DNA of 64,000 bases from Maratus speciosus. Lineage: Eukaryota; Arthropoda; Arachnida; Araneae; Salticidae. The notes beneath the pieces are model-generated. The model saw only the letters and a program-made list of their open reading frames with translations, searched no databases and was not told the origin of the DNA. The stretch lies in NCBI GenBank assembly GCA_963932465.1, contig OZ010800.1, forward strand, positions 99,777,307 to 99,841,306, written 5' to 3'. The stretch's first letter is position 1. Every line of letters starts with the position of its first letter. Made by a program: the position numbers and the translations under genes. Below, piece by piece: positions 26,160 to 37,856 of the stretch.

Positions 26160-27199
26160 TTAATATGGCTTGTGGTCTCCTCGAACAGCTAAGACTGCTG
26201 CACACCTGTTTTCCATGGATGCGAAGAGGTTATTGATAAGAATTTGGGGAATACTCTTCCACTGCTCATGAATTGCAATCTCCAAGTCCCGGACAGTAAA
26301 AAGAGGCCTCGGGCTCGCAGCAATGCGTCGTCTCAGTATGTCCCAAACACGCTCGATCGCATTTAGATCAAGAAAGCATGCTGGTCATTCCATATACTGT
26401 ATTGTTTTGGCTTCAAGCATGTTTTCCACAAGACGAACTGTATGAAGTCTGGCATTATCATGCATGGAAAAAAATCACTAATTGCTCCAACCTAAAATAC
26501 GACATGAGGTCTCAGTATATCGTCTGTATAACTTCGGACCGTGAAAGTGCCATTCCGAATGATATGCACGCGCATACGTCCACCTAAGCTGATTCCAGCC
26601 AATAGCATCAACCCACCTCGTCTGTATTGCGATGTTTCACGAACGAATGAGGGATTATTTTGAGTGTCTCTTTCTCTCCATGCAAAAACACACCAGATGT
26701 CACATCCAGACTGAATCGGGACTCGTCTGTAAACAGAATTTGACTCCAACGACGTTGCCTCCAAACTCGATGTTCAGTTCCCCACTTTCTTTGAGCCGTA
26801 CGGTGGCTTGAGGTCAACGGAATACAGACCATTGGCTTACGTGCAAAGATACCAACCTGATGAAGCCTATTTAGGACTGTTTGGCTGGACACCCTTCGTC
26901 CTGTGGCCAAGACCAACTCTGTTTGCAGCTGAGTAGCATTGCCCGTTCCGTCTCAACAAGCTGTTAACAGGATATATCGGTAATCACTTTCTGTGTTACC
27001 ACATTTTCGACCTTGCACTTGTCGATGACTACCATTGCATGTGTCTTGGAATCGAATCCACAGCCGTTCATGGACACTTCTTGCGACTCGAACAGCGTCC
27101 GCTACACTTCGTTGTGGTTCCCCAAATTCATCTGTCCTGATAACACGCCAAGCCATGGATTGCGGTAAATCATGTTGTCGTGACATTTTCATGCCACTT
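26160..27199 (-). pseudogene. Tc1-type DD34E transposase, decayed
   Basis: The product would be a cut-and-paste transposase acting on the surrounding TIRs in the nucleus. The reading starts at MSRQHDLP (about 27193) with helix-turn-helix residues, and then RRVSSQTVLNRLHQVGI and WSQILFTDESRFSL (first catalytic D). A shifted frame gives GISLGGRM and VRSYTDDILRPHVV; another gives DNARLHTVRLVENML (second D) and IERVWDILRRRIA (E). It ends GDHKPY then TAA at 26162-26160. The D-to-E spacing fits DD34E. Several frameshifts and in-frame stops, such as TGA in place of the tryptophan in the MEWPA block, make it inactive. Length and all three catalytic residues are otherwise preserved. Confidence 0.93.
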
Positions 27200-27528
27200 T
27201 TTCTCAAAACATAAGCTGGGCAATTCAATTTTACAACTGAGGCAGTGAAAAAGACGTTTCTGCAAATTCCCGATTTCTGCACTTATCTACTTTTTCTAGT
27301 TTTTGACGCCATAAACTTTAATTTACATGTGAAGTTTTCTTTATCTGTTTTCTACAACACTTTAAATTATGGATGTTTTATTTTACGTTACTTATCGGTG
27401 TAAGCATTTGCGTAATTTCGTTAAAACCATGTTCCCCCCCTAATTGTTTAGAGCAGTGTGTTTTTTTACACAATAATAATAATAAAAACCCTCATTTAAG
27501 TTTTTGACTGTGTGTACAATTACGTATA

Positions 27529-27552
27529 ATTATATATATATATATATATATA
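27529..27552. repeat. (TA)n microsatellite
   Basis: A TA run left of the third Helitron terminus. Confidence 0.9.
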
Positions 27553-27559
27553 ACACTAA

Positions 27560-27930
27560 TGCAGTACGTAGCTGAAAAAAAAGATGATTCTTTTGCCGAT
27601 ACCAACGATTGGTTTGAATGTCCAATAGATAAAAAAATGAACTTTGGTTACTATGTCTATCTTTCTAAAAATATACACAATTAAGAATCTGGATTCGTGA
27701 AATTTTACATACAGACTATTACATATTAAAATATTGCGATGACAAAAAAAGTAACCCGGATTCTAAATAAATTATCGTTCATTTTTAATTAATAAAAACA
27801 ACTAGGTAATATCAATTTCTTATAAGATTCCATATAACTGTTGCCGAAAATTCAAAACACACAATAAACACAGCAAATAATTAAAAACATAATAGTCTAC
27901 AACACAGTTGATCGGCGCGGGATCAGCTAG
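27560..27930 (+). mobile_element. Helitron 3' terminus, different subfamily
   Basis: TGATCGGCGCGGGATCAG forms a 5-bp TGATC/GATCA stem with a GC loop and is followed at once by CTAG (27927-27930) and a T. This is the classic Helitron 3' end. The terminal sequence differs from the two larger Helitrons. No 5' TC end could be fixed, so the left coordinate is only the stretch right of the TA tract. Confidence 0.6.
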
Positions 27931-27938
27931 TGTAATAT

Positions 27939-28107
27939 CAGGGATGCCACCGGCGACTATTTTTATATTCTGTTCGAACCACTTTAAGAAATATGTACAT
28001 TTTGTAGTGTATTTCTCTCAAATGTTGTCACAGTGTCTGTAAAAGAATTTTGTTTTGAAAGAATGGGGAGAAATAGAATTAAAAAATAGTCGCCAATGGC
28101 AGCCCTG
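27939..28107. mobile_element. Short hAT-like MITE
   Basis: This 169-bp element begins CAGGGATGCCACCGGCGAC and ends in the complement CAGGGCTGCCATTGGCGAC. CAGGG/CCCTG ends are typical of hAT elements. The flanks share TAATAT rather than a clean 8-bp duplication, so the border may be decayed. It lies 8 bases from the Helitron end. Confidence 0.65.
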
Positions 28108-31100
28108 TAATATATAAAAAGTAGGATAAAGCTACTAAATATAACATAATTGAGTGTTACGGCTCAATAAAAGGTGTTTTATGTTTAGAATTTTTTTAAC
28201 TTAGAATTTATGCTTATATTTGTACTTAAAAATAAAAAATTCAAAATATTAATTCTGGAATAACTTTATAATTTTCTCTATTTATATTAGAAAGGTATTC
28301 AATATTTTGTTCAAAAATGTAAAAACAAAAATAAATTAATTATTTTTTACATGGGAATTATGAATTTCAAGTAATTTATTTCGAATCTATTTAATAACAT
28401 GAGCATATGAATTAAAAGTAAAACAAGTATCTTAAGTAAAAATCCAATACTAAGAAGTACAAATTTACTTTGAAAATAATATGGTTGAAAAAATGCTACC
28501 ATGGGCTCATGGTCACTAATTCTCGTGGTAGCAGACCCGCTACCTTGATTTTAATTACTCATTTTATTATTGAAAAACAAATTTACATTGAACTTTTTTG
28601 TGCAGAGAATAGAAGTAACTCTTTTATACCTATATATAACATGTAATTCGTTTTATTTCAATAAAATATTTGAAACATTGAGAACAAACTTACTTCTGTA
28701 AATACCCTTTTATTCTGTTTGTTGGACATTTTTTTTTCTTATTTAGTGCTCCATCTGCATTCAAAATTCATAACTAATATTACCTAAAGGTGCAATTATT
28801 CTTGTAATGATTAAAATATACATTTTTTATGAAATTTTTTTACAAAAATTAAATTTAAATCTGCATTATAGCAGAGATGCTACCATGCACATTAGAGGGT
28901 TAAACTTGTTTTAATCGTTACACAGCTTCTATATCTACAATAAAGAAACATAAACTATTAGGTTGGATTTAGTATGCCAATTATAAAACATAAAACTATA
29001 GTTTTATGTTCAAAATCTTGCAATATTTTGTAATAAAATAATTAAAAATAGATAAGTTATTTTGTTATATAAGTATTTATTGATGTCGCTTTTTGTTTAA
29101 ATAACATAATTGTTGTGTCATAAACATAATTGTTGTGTTAATTGCAAGTTACTTTGCCCAGTCACTGTGCCTTGAACTGGCATATGTATTTTATAATGGG
29201 AGTTAAACTGGATTCTTTTATTTTCGCGATTCTTATCTCCATTATATAAATTCTCAATTGTTAATAAATCCAGAATGTTTGATTCCCAAGTTAGTATGCT
29301 GTTGTGATGTCACTTGAAATATAATGTGTATCCTTAAAAGCATTCATTATGTATTTTTTAAAATAAGTAAGATTTTTACTTGTAAATTAATATATAATCT
29401 GCCATAAAATAAAATTCCAGAAAATAATCGTTTTTATGCTGGGGGCTTGAACTTGCTTGGAGAAAATTTTAATTAGTACTTTTTGTGATACTTACCTTAT
29501 AAAAAATGAATTATTTATTATGAAATTTGCAAGGAATATTAAAACAAATTATATGAAATAAATGAATTATTTTGCATTCTTACACGAGTAACTTCTTTGT
29601 TAATGTTTTTGCTTTAGAAAAATTGTTTATTTTTTTTTTCAAAATATGCTTTTGTTCTTATTAATATTTGTTATTTTTATGTTATTGTAGAACAAATAGT
29701 GCCCTCTTTAGCACATCTTCGAATAAAATACAATTATCTCAACTAGGAATTGTTATGCAAGTAACGCAGCTGTGTAAATTTCTCGGAAACTATCATTAAT
29801 CAATGTTCTGTCTCTAAGCAAACACGGACGGAACTACGTGGGTTTAAGCGAAAACATCATTACGCCAGAGATAAATTTACAAAATAATGCTTTGAATATC
29901 TACTCAAGAAATATATTAATAGAAAAATACATTTTCATATCATAATGTGTTAAGGTTATTTTATGAAATGTTTTCTGAAAAAGTGGGGTTTTTTATTCAA
30001 ACCAAAATAAATGTATTTTAATAAATAACAACTAATATATTACAGAGCTAGAAATTTTTTATGAGAAAAAATAAAAAATGTCCATCTATAATAATAATTA
30101 TGTTGAGATAGGTACAACTACTATCATTTTAATTCATTTGGTTTATTTGGGTAGAAAATTCCTAATTCTTTAACTAATTAATTAATTACCGTGAACATAG
30201 TTAGTTCTGCATTATTGGTAAATTTCCTGTTCATGTGGGTGCGTAATTATTAATGTGCGGAAGTCAATTATTTAATTAAGATGTGGTTTAAATTATCATT
30301 AAAGTAAAATTTAAACTCCATAGACTATGCTAATTTTTTAATTTTCTGCCACAAATTAGCATTACACATTTGCATAAAACACTTTGAGTGAAAACTAATG
30401 TTCTTAAGGTAATAAAGCTATGGCTTATTTTTTAGTTTAAGAATCAGTATTGGAATTAAAATGTTTTGCAGAGATATTAAATTTAGACAGATTTACATAA
30501 ATAATTTGATTAATTATTTTACAAGTATTTTTTACTCAAATTGTTTGGCATCACTATTTTTATTCAAATTATTTTGTATCAATAGTCTTAATCAAATGTT
30601 TTTGTATCATTAAAATAATAAAATGGTTTTGCAATATTAAGCTTGTTTAAATAGTTTTACATTATTATAATGCGTAACATGTATTGTACAAATGTCGTTC
30701 TAGTAAAGGAGTAAAGCGAGCTTGAAAATTAATACCTCAAACGATCACGTTAAAAATTAAGTGGATAAAAATTACATATATTAAAAGAATACCTTGCGTT
30801 GTTTTGATTCCCCTATTATTTAAAACATTTCGACACAGTTAATGATATTTAAAATTAACAGAATTAGTATATTGAAATGAATAAATTTAAAATTGGCGGG
30901 AAAAAGGAAGCTGAACTAAACTAATTTAATCTAAAAGTGATTATACACATACCTTGTAGATGAAATAATCACAAAAAAACTAATTAAAAACTAAATTATT
31001 TATTTACAAAAAATAAACACATTATTTTCAGTTAAACAATAATAAAAGATTGGAATCATATACACTTCCTTGACATTAAATTCAGCATTTTTGCTGATTT

Positions 31101-31290
31101 TACAGTCAGTTCATAGATTATTTAATTTACATTTTTAATTAAAATATTGTCATTAAACTTCAATTTCATAATTACTTATGTATCATTTTGAATAATTCAT
31201 TACATTAGGTACAAGTATCAAAGTAGTCAATCACTAATATTTTCATAAGCATGTATACATAATATTCTTAAGAGACGTTAATTAGGAATA
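28108..31290. other. AT-rich stretch with a perfect 24-bp palindrome
   Basis: No gene is supportable. A 24-bp perfect palindrome centred on AAACTATAGTTT lies at 28987-29010. A 21-bp unit around ACATAATTGTTGTGT is repeated twice near 29103-29143. Confidence 0.5.
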
Positions 31291-32354
31291 GTCGTGGGAA
31301 AAAAGGAAACACCCGCTACTAACTCCTCAACAATTTATCGTAGAAGACAGTTACTGGTACCGACCGATTGGAAATAAAGTTTACTTTTAAATGATGTATA
31401 TAAAATTTATTTATGGGGCCATCTACATATTAAAACGAACCCAAATTTCATTTTTTTCAGTAGCAGTACACCATTTTAACCAGATATTTCAACTCTTCGG
31501 TTCAAACTATACCTATACATCAAATTTCAAGTCATTTGAATAATACGTTTTTGAATTATAAACATTCAAAATTTAGTGCTTCTAATGTTAAATTACTTTT
31601 TCAAATGTTCATCAATATCTCCTGAAATATTACTCCTAATATGCTATTTTTTGTGTAGCAATAATACTAAAGTATCCAAAAATAAATAAGTTGAATTTGC
31701 AATATTTATAATTTTATGATATGAATTATTAATTAGGAAAGTAATATTCGAAAAAAAATATCGATTGTAACCTGCAATTTTTTGATAGATTTAGATTTAT
31801 TAAGTACTGCTTTATGGAAATACAAAATTTCATATTTTTTTTCCAAGATGTTTTCAAATTATGCTTAAAAAACGCAAAATGATGGTTTAAAGGGCCGTCT
31901 ATGATAGACATGACTAGAGATTTTGAAATTTGTTATGCTATCCTGTAATCTAGCAGTCATCAATGACTGCTTGAGTGGCGCTTAAAGATGCCTTGATCAA
32001 GAAGGGGGCTCTCTCGGTCAACAATCCATTACGCAACTTCAATTTGCATACAGCCCCTATAATACGCTCGTTTTAAAATAATTATTTTCTTGGAAAATTA
32101 TCATAGGAATTGCATTGAAATTATTTTAGGCTAATTGAAGGTTTTATAGTTCATTTATGTTGTCATAATTGTGTACTGCTATTGAAAAAAACAAAGTTAT
32201 GGTTCGTTTTAATATGTATATGGCCCCCTAAGGAAGTTTTATATAAATCATTTAAAAGTAGACTTTATTACCAATCGTGTGGTACCAGTAACTTTATTCT
32301 ATGATAATATTTTGCAGAGTTAGCAAGGGGTGTTTGATTTTTTTTTCCATGATT
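31291..32354. mobile_element. Inverted-repeat element, ~1.06 kb
   Basis: The left arm from GTCGTGGGAAAAAAGGAAAC pairs with the complement of the right arm, CAATCATGGAAAAAAAAATC, and continues through matching blocks GTTACTGGTACC, TAAAGTNTACTTTTAAATGA and GGGGGCCATATACATATTAA for at least 250 bases. There is no coding sequence. The class is unknown. Confidence 0.75.
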
Positions 32355-32499
32355 GAACATAACAAATTCAAATACCTCTGAATGGACATAGCCTAATGAG
32401 GGAAGAAATTACAGCTGTATCTTTTAACCATATGGGATTCACGTCACAAAAATTTTATACAATAAAACTTCGAGAGTTGCATCGCACCATACTGTCATC

Positions 32500-34770
32500 A
32501 ATGTAACACAGAGAACCACAAATCAAATTTGCATGATGAGTATATAAAAATTATACTGCTCTCTTTAAGTATACTTATCCAACTTATATGATCAGGAAAA
32601 ACTGTATTACTGAAAATGTATTTTTCATGACAAGTCACTCTGAGTTTTCCGTGGCCAGGACTGAAATCTAGAATCGTCCTTATTGACTTTAACATCTTCC
32701 AATGATATGAAACCTGTTTAAACATTTGTTGGCATGACTTATTGATCCCATTTACCTCATAAGTAATTGATCATACTTTCTCGAGAACAGAGTTTAAGAA
32801 CACATATAGGGGAGATTTGGGCACATGTGAACATGGGACACATGTGAACATCGCACTTTTTCAATAGTTATTATAAGTTTTTTTATTTGAAAAAAATTAC
32901 TAAAGATGATAACACCTGTAGACATATGGCAAAAATTTTTTGAAGCTCTATGACATTTTGTTAGTCCTCTGTAGCCAAAACACTGTTTTTAGATCTCAAA
33001 AGTAAAATCTTTGTTCTAAGCTGATAAGTGAATAACTTTATTTATTTATTCATTTATTTGAATTTGAGGGTTTTAACATATAATATGAATACTAATAAAC
33101 ATTTTTGATATAGTTCTTTTTTCTCTAAAATTGAGAAATGTTAATGATTTATCAATTTAACAGAAGCAGCAATGTGGGGCACTTGTGAACAGATTAGTTG
33201 GGGCAGATATGAACAGTTCATAAGTGCCCCAATAATCATTCTGTGATTCTGCTTCTTTCAGTTAACTTAATGAGGAATAATGTCAGTTCCATTATCTACA
33301 ATTTTCCTGAAATAGAAGATATTTTCCTCACACAAAGTTAATTTTGTATTGAAACTTCCATAAACACATCTTTCAGCAAATACATAAAGAGCAACAAGCT
33401 CGTTAACGTTCAATTGTACTTTAAATAAATTTAATGTTTTCTAAAATGCAATAAGTGTTATGTTTTATTTTACTAAACGGTTTACAACAATATTTTTTAT
33501 GCATTGTTAATACAAAAGTATTACCTTGAACAACTGTGCAAATTTTTCTATTACATTTGTTCTAAACTTGCATTGATGGCGTACTTCCATCTTTAAAACA
33601 GTTATGCATATGATACTTTGAATGGAGATAGATATCAGTAATATTTTAAGAAAGTAAAATTTTTAAGCTGATAACTACCGTAATATCCACATTGTACCCG
33701 CCCCTCTTTCAAAAGGAAAAGAAGTTAGGGGGGGGGGGGGTATTCGAGATTTTTTTATCATTAAAAATCCCTTCTTTTTCTATAATGTACAAGTAAATAA
33801 GGCAAATACAGGAGTGAAAATCTTTCGTATTTCGGCAGATTTCTGATAAATAGTATGTAAATGCCCCCTCCCTAAAATTTCCCTTAAACAAAAACCCATA
33901 AGCAAAATTTAAAAGTTTTAATTTCTTTTTTGAAATTGCTTCTTTATTTTTTTTATTTTATTGCAACAATACTTAATGAATCATCTAAGCCCCAATCCCC
34001 CCACAAATCTACTTATTTTTATTTTATAATCTTTTGCTTAAACATATCACCCAGAAACTAGAGAAATACATATATATATATATTTCTTTATGGTGAATTT
34101 AAAAGGTAATATAACTACTAATTACGATGACAAATGAATAACAGAATAAAAAGCATGTTAAAGGATATTTTTTCCTTGTGTTCATATGTGCCCCACGCGT
34201 GTTCACAACTACCCCGCTGATGGGGCACATGTGAACAATTTTTCGAATTTATAAAACTATTAAAAAATGTAAGAAGAACTATACAGGTGATTTTTAAAAA
34301 ATTACCATGTGTAAAAGAAAGTACTGTTTACTATGTTGAGTAGTTTTTGTTTATAGAAATTAATCCAGTTATGAGAAAAAGCTATATTTATGCGAACTGT
34401 TCACATGTGCCCCCATCTCCCCTATATTTAGGACATCTTTATTGCTTATTTTTTATTGCATGCAGTGAATTTCTATAGGGTTGCTTTTTTGTATAACGCC
34501 CACTTGACGACACAGAAAAAAGGTATGTCCACGCATGTAGGCTTATGAGTTCTGTTTACAAAACTTTAGGCAAAACGACTGCTTTAATCTATAAAATATT
34601 TATTTTTAAATGAAACTAATAATAACTGACTAAAATAGTACTTTTCATTAAACCCTTTTCTTCTGTAGATCACAATAATATAATTTTCATATTTATATTA
34701 TGTACGTAATATTTTATATAAAAAATATACACAGATAAAGTATGTCAAAATACGGAAATGTTCATGAGAT
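32500..34770 (+). repeat. Dispersed repeat copy A, interrupted
   Basis: The parts 32500-32804 and 34425-34770 are one copy of a repeat split by the CACATGTG element. Landmarks are GGACTGAAATCTAGAATCG, ATGAAACCTG, TTTAGGACATCTTTATTG, GTATAACGCCCACTTGACGA and the TATAATTTTCATATTTATAT segment. Other partial copies lie at 35890-36260 and at 40230-43075. The nature of the repeat is unclear; an old LTR or retroelement UTR is possible. Confidence 0.6.
32807..34424. mobile_element. TIR element with repeated CACATGTG motifs
   Basis: The left end AGGGGAGATTTGGGCACATG and the complement of the right end, AGGGGAGATGGGGGCACATG, bound a 1.6-kb element with TA on both sides. The motif GGGGCACATGTGAACA, in diverged direct or inverted forms, occurs about nine times, near 32815, 32836, 33178, 33200, 33219, 34178, 34202, 34220 and 34405, in clusters near both ends. 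Comparison with copy B of the surrounding repeat shows the empty site at a TA. No ORF is visible, so it would be non-autonomous. Confidence 0.75.
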
Positions 34771-35889
34771 TTTATAAAGGACATGATAGGAGAAGTCATT
34801 TTGTGAAGTCATGACATTTTGTGACGCTTTGGCTTTCCACCATCTATACCACCAACATATAAAAACCAAACTTCAGGATCCAGTTTTATTTTTTGTGAAT
34901 CTCAACTTCGATTAAGCACGTTAACCGGGTTATCGATCATAGAAGGCACTGGAACTACAATAAGTGTCGTGTGGATTCGTACAGTCTATGGAATGTTGAA
35001 TAAAGTTTCCATAAAAGTGACTTAGAGTCATGTCGATTGGTTCATATAGAGAAATATCAGGTAGGTTGCTTCATCAGAATCTGAATCTAATATAAGTGAC
35101 TGAAACATTTTCTAAACACATGCAACACATCGGAGTATTGGAACGTTGAACATTTGGCTGCCAAGTTGTTGAAATTTCCACAAATATCTCCAAAGAATTT
35201 GTAAAGTTATTTTTTTGTGCTGAAAATATATCAAAACTACAAATTTCGGATACTAGTTAAATATTCCGAAAACTATAAAACCCTTTTATGAAAATAGCGG
35301 CATTCACATCTACAGCATTTTACCACAGATAACTGATGACACACGGAACATACTACCTTAAAGAAGCATGAATAGACGTATTTTATATGAAAAATTATAA
35401 CAAAATACGCATTCCAATTAGTTGTGAAAAGAAACAAATTTTCCATAATAATATCATTATAGATATATTTTACTTTATCATTGAACAGAGTTTTTTTTTT
35501 TTTTCAAAAAAATCACAGATTAAACAATATTATTATTTTTTATGGTCAATATTTTTTTCGCTTTATCATTTAATGCACGCTGTAGAAAAACAGTGTTGTG
35601 CACATAGTGAAACATGTATACTAATACATGAAAAATGGTCGGTTAGAAAAAAAGAATACAGAACAAATACTGCCTTTTTAATTTATTAAAACAAGCATGA
35701 AAGAAAAAACAAGTTATTTACACTTTAATCAAATGTCATGTACTACGTTTTGAAGGCTATGAAGAGACTTTTCAAAGGCATGTATTACTAACTTCACACA
35801 ATACGTATAAGAACACTCACGCCATCTATTACAAAAACGGAACTGACTCTTGCATATACCCAATAGTCATAAAGTGTAATAACAGAATA

Positions 35890-36260
35890 TTCTCTCGAAG
35901 AGAACTACAAATGAAACTGGCATGATGAGGAACAATATAATATATATATATATATATAATATATAATTATATATAATATAATATAACTAATATAATAATA
36001 TAATAATTAATTAATATAATAATAAATATAAAATTTCCTCTGAATTTTTCGTGTGCAGGACTGGATCTAAAATGCCCTTATTGGCTGTAACAACTTTCAG
36101 TGACATGAAACCTGCTCCAACGTTTATTGGCATAAATTATCAAAAGCCTGTACCCCGTAAGAAAATAATTATCTCTTTCCGAGGACAACCAACATAAATA
36201 TTTAGGATACATTATTGATTAAGGTTCTCAGGACTCATAAAGCTTCAAAATTTTCAAATC
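35890..36260 (+). repeat. Dispersed repeat copy B
   Basis: This matches copy A across GTGTGCAGGACTGGATCTAA, TGACATGAAACCTG and ATATTTAGGATACATTATTG, without the CACATGTG element. A TA/ATAT-rich expansion lies inside at about 35938-36030. Confidence 0.6.
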
Positions 36261-36510
36261 TGAATTATTTTTAGACGTTAAACTTCTATCTTTTCTGAAC
36301 ATTTTGATATGATTGATTCCTTGAAATTCCTTTAGAACAGAACTTATGGCTATTAGAATTATACCCGCTCAATAGCTGAAGCGTTGTTTCCGAAACATTG
36401 TGTCATTTTTCTCCAAATGATGTTTTTTTGGCATAACGCGCAGGATATCCCAAAAACTTCTGAATATTTTTTCATGAAATTAAAAAAGAACTGTATTCCT
36501 CCCGCATTAG

Positions 36511-36591
36511 CCGGCATGCCGGAAAAGTCGAGGTACAGCAGCATGCCGGAAAAACTCGCATTTACCGGCATGCCGGAAAATATGAGGTTTC
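36511..36591. repeat. 27-bp tandem repeat of CCGGCATGCCGG palindromes
   Basis: Three units start at 36511, 36538 and 36565, exactly 27 bases apart. Units one and three begin with the perfect 12-bp palindrome CCGGCATGCCGG, and unit two has GCAGCATGCCGG. Each is followed by AAAA and a variable tail. The surrounding GTATTCCTCC...GCATTAGCCGG segment recurs inverted at 40170-40235. The frames on both strands at 36359-36640 are readings of this repeat. Confidence 0.85.
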
Positions 36592-36679
36592 GCCACTGGG
36601 GGATGGCCAACTGATTTATTTTGGTTTTTCTAAAAAACATTTTTCATTTTGAGGAAAAAAAAAACATGAATATTTATTT

Positions 36680-36700
36680 ATCTCTCTATCTATCTATCTA
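36680..36700. repeat. (TATC)n microsatellite
   Basis: A short TATC run. Confidence 0.85.
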
Positions 36701-37094
36701 GACGACTATATATAAGATATGTGGTTTGATTTGCCACAGCATCACACTTCTTACTTTAAAGGCGTGGAATTCATATTATTCAGAACGACTGGTAAGGAAA
36801 ACTACGATACACAGTTATATGGAGCGCAATGACCGATAGAAAAAAAATTGAAAGATATTTTAATTTTTAAAGGCTTAAAAAATATTCCAAAACTTCCCAA
36901 CGGATATTGAAGTCGCTGTGCCCATGAAAAGTTCTATGCATAGTTACTTGATGAATAAATATAAGCAAAAAGTTTGGGGTAATCGCACTATTTTTTTTTT
37001 TTTAACCAATATCGATCTAAGTATTAAACAGTGCAAAACCCCACCTAAAAACGAATGTTAAATACAGTTTTAAACAAAATTATAAACAGAACTT

Positions 37095-37505
37095 GCAAAC
37101 ATTCCTGGAGGTGTTGACACCATTGTTACAGCTCGCGGAAGTGCATTGGAATAAGACTTCCAAAGCACAAAAAGGCGTTTATGGAGTGATTGTCTAAGAA
37201 ATTGTGAATTCACGAAATCTGGTAAAGGTCGATCTGCTTCGTATCTTACTATAGCACTCTGGATAAAGGCAATATGGGAAAAAGCTTCCGAAGACTTAAT
37301 TAAACGGGTGTGGTTAAATTAATGTGGTTTAACTACAAAAAGAAAGATAGATTTTTACACAATTTGAAAGAACTTATTTAAAAGATCAAAAGAATACTAT
37401 TTCTGATTCAGATGCCATAGACGAGACTTCTGGTCTAACAGAGGAAGAAAGCAAGTATAGTGATATTTATGGATTAAATATGCAGCAAATTTTGTATTTC
37501 TAATT
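37095..37505 (+). pseudogene. pogo/Tigger-type DDE transposase C-terminal remnant
   Basis: One forward frame reads LANIPGGVDTIVTARGSALE, a TAA, then DFQSTKRRLWSDCL, NCEFTKSGKGR, SYLTIALWIKAIWEKA and LIKRVWLN, TAA, CGLTT. A shifted frame then gives the acidic tail ISDSDAIDETSGLTEEES. This follows the order seen in pogo/Tigger (CENP-B-like DDE_1) transposases: IPGG then T...QPLDV, a NKPFK-like helix, a basic linker, W...AW, then SF..CGI and an acidic C terminus. The catalytic region upstream is not recognisable. Two in-frame stops and a frameshift show it is dead. No TIRs were found. The assignment rests on motif order recalled from the family. Confidence 0.6.
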
Positions 37506-37814
37506 TAGGACTAATAATGGAGAACGCTGAATGTCCAAAAGAGGAAATTGTTCAAGAGAGAAACAAAGAGGTCGAAAGCACCTAATTTCTCACATTTGAT
37601 GTATAATTTCCGACTTTTTTGAACTATTACTGCTAAGGTTAGCACTCCAAGCGTTTTCATGTTTGTTAAGCTTGACATTTAAGCCATTATTTTCATAAAA
37701 AAAGATTTTAGATTTTTTTGGTACTTTCAGCGTTTTTCATTCTTAGTCAGCTGATCTTTCTTATTGAATAAAACCCTCTATTTCAGTTAAATTTCAGTTT
37801 TTTAAATTATCACA

Positions 37815-37852
37815 AGGGGGCTCGGCCCCTACGAGCTACGCTCGCCAACCCC
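37815..37852. repeat. Two adjacent GC-rich hairpins
   Basis: GGGGCTCGGCCCC and CGAGCTACGCTCG lie back to back and form two perfect stems of 4 and 5 bp in an otherwise AT-rich region. This looks like the end structure of a non-autonomous element, but no partner end was found. Confidence 0.6.
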
Positions 37853-37856
37853 GTCC

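Larger units (their letters stand above)
23519..27458 (-). mobile_element. Tc1-like transposon, split by a nested element
   Basis: The left end CACTGCTCAAAAAAATTAGG and the complement of the right end, CACTGCTCTAAACAATTAGG, form the terminal repeats. TA precedes the left end; the right TA is mutated to TG. Removing the 2.39-kb insertion at 23587-25976 and one copy of its target duplication leaves about 1.54 kb, the usual size of a Tc1 element. Its transposase remnant is on the minus strand. Confidence 0.85.

Noticed and set aside
34850..35050. Open forward frame of about 65 codons across 34830-35030
   Set aside because: It has a coding-like look but no recognisable family, and the opposite strand is equally open.
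35387..35689. 100-codon forward frame
   Set aside because: It spans a T-run and AT-rich DNA and shows no domain.
36511..36591. Possible CRISPR-like array
   Set aside because: The unit is 27 bp with palindromic core and no unique spacers, only three units, in a eukaryotic repeat context.
36359..36640. Overlapping frames on both strands
   Set aside because: Both are readings through the 27-bp palindromic tandem repeat.
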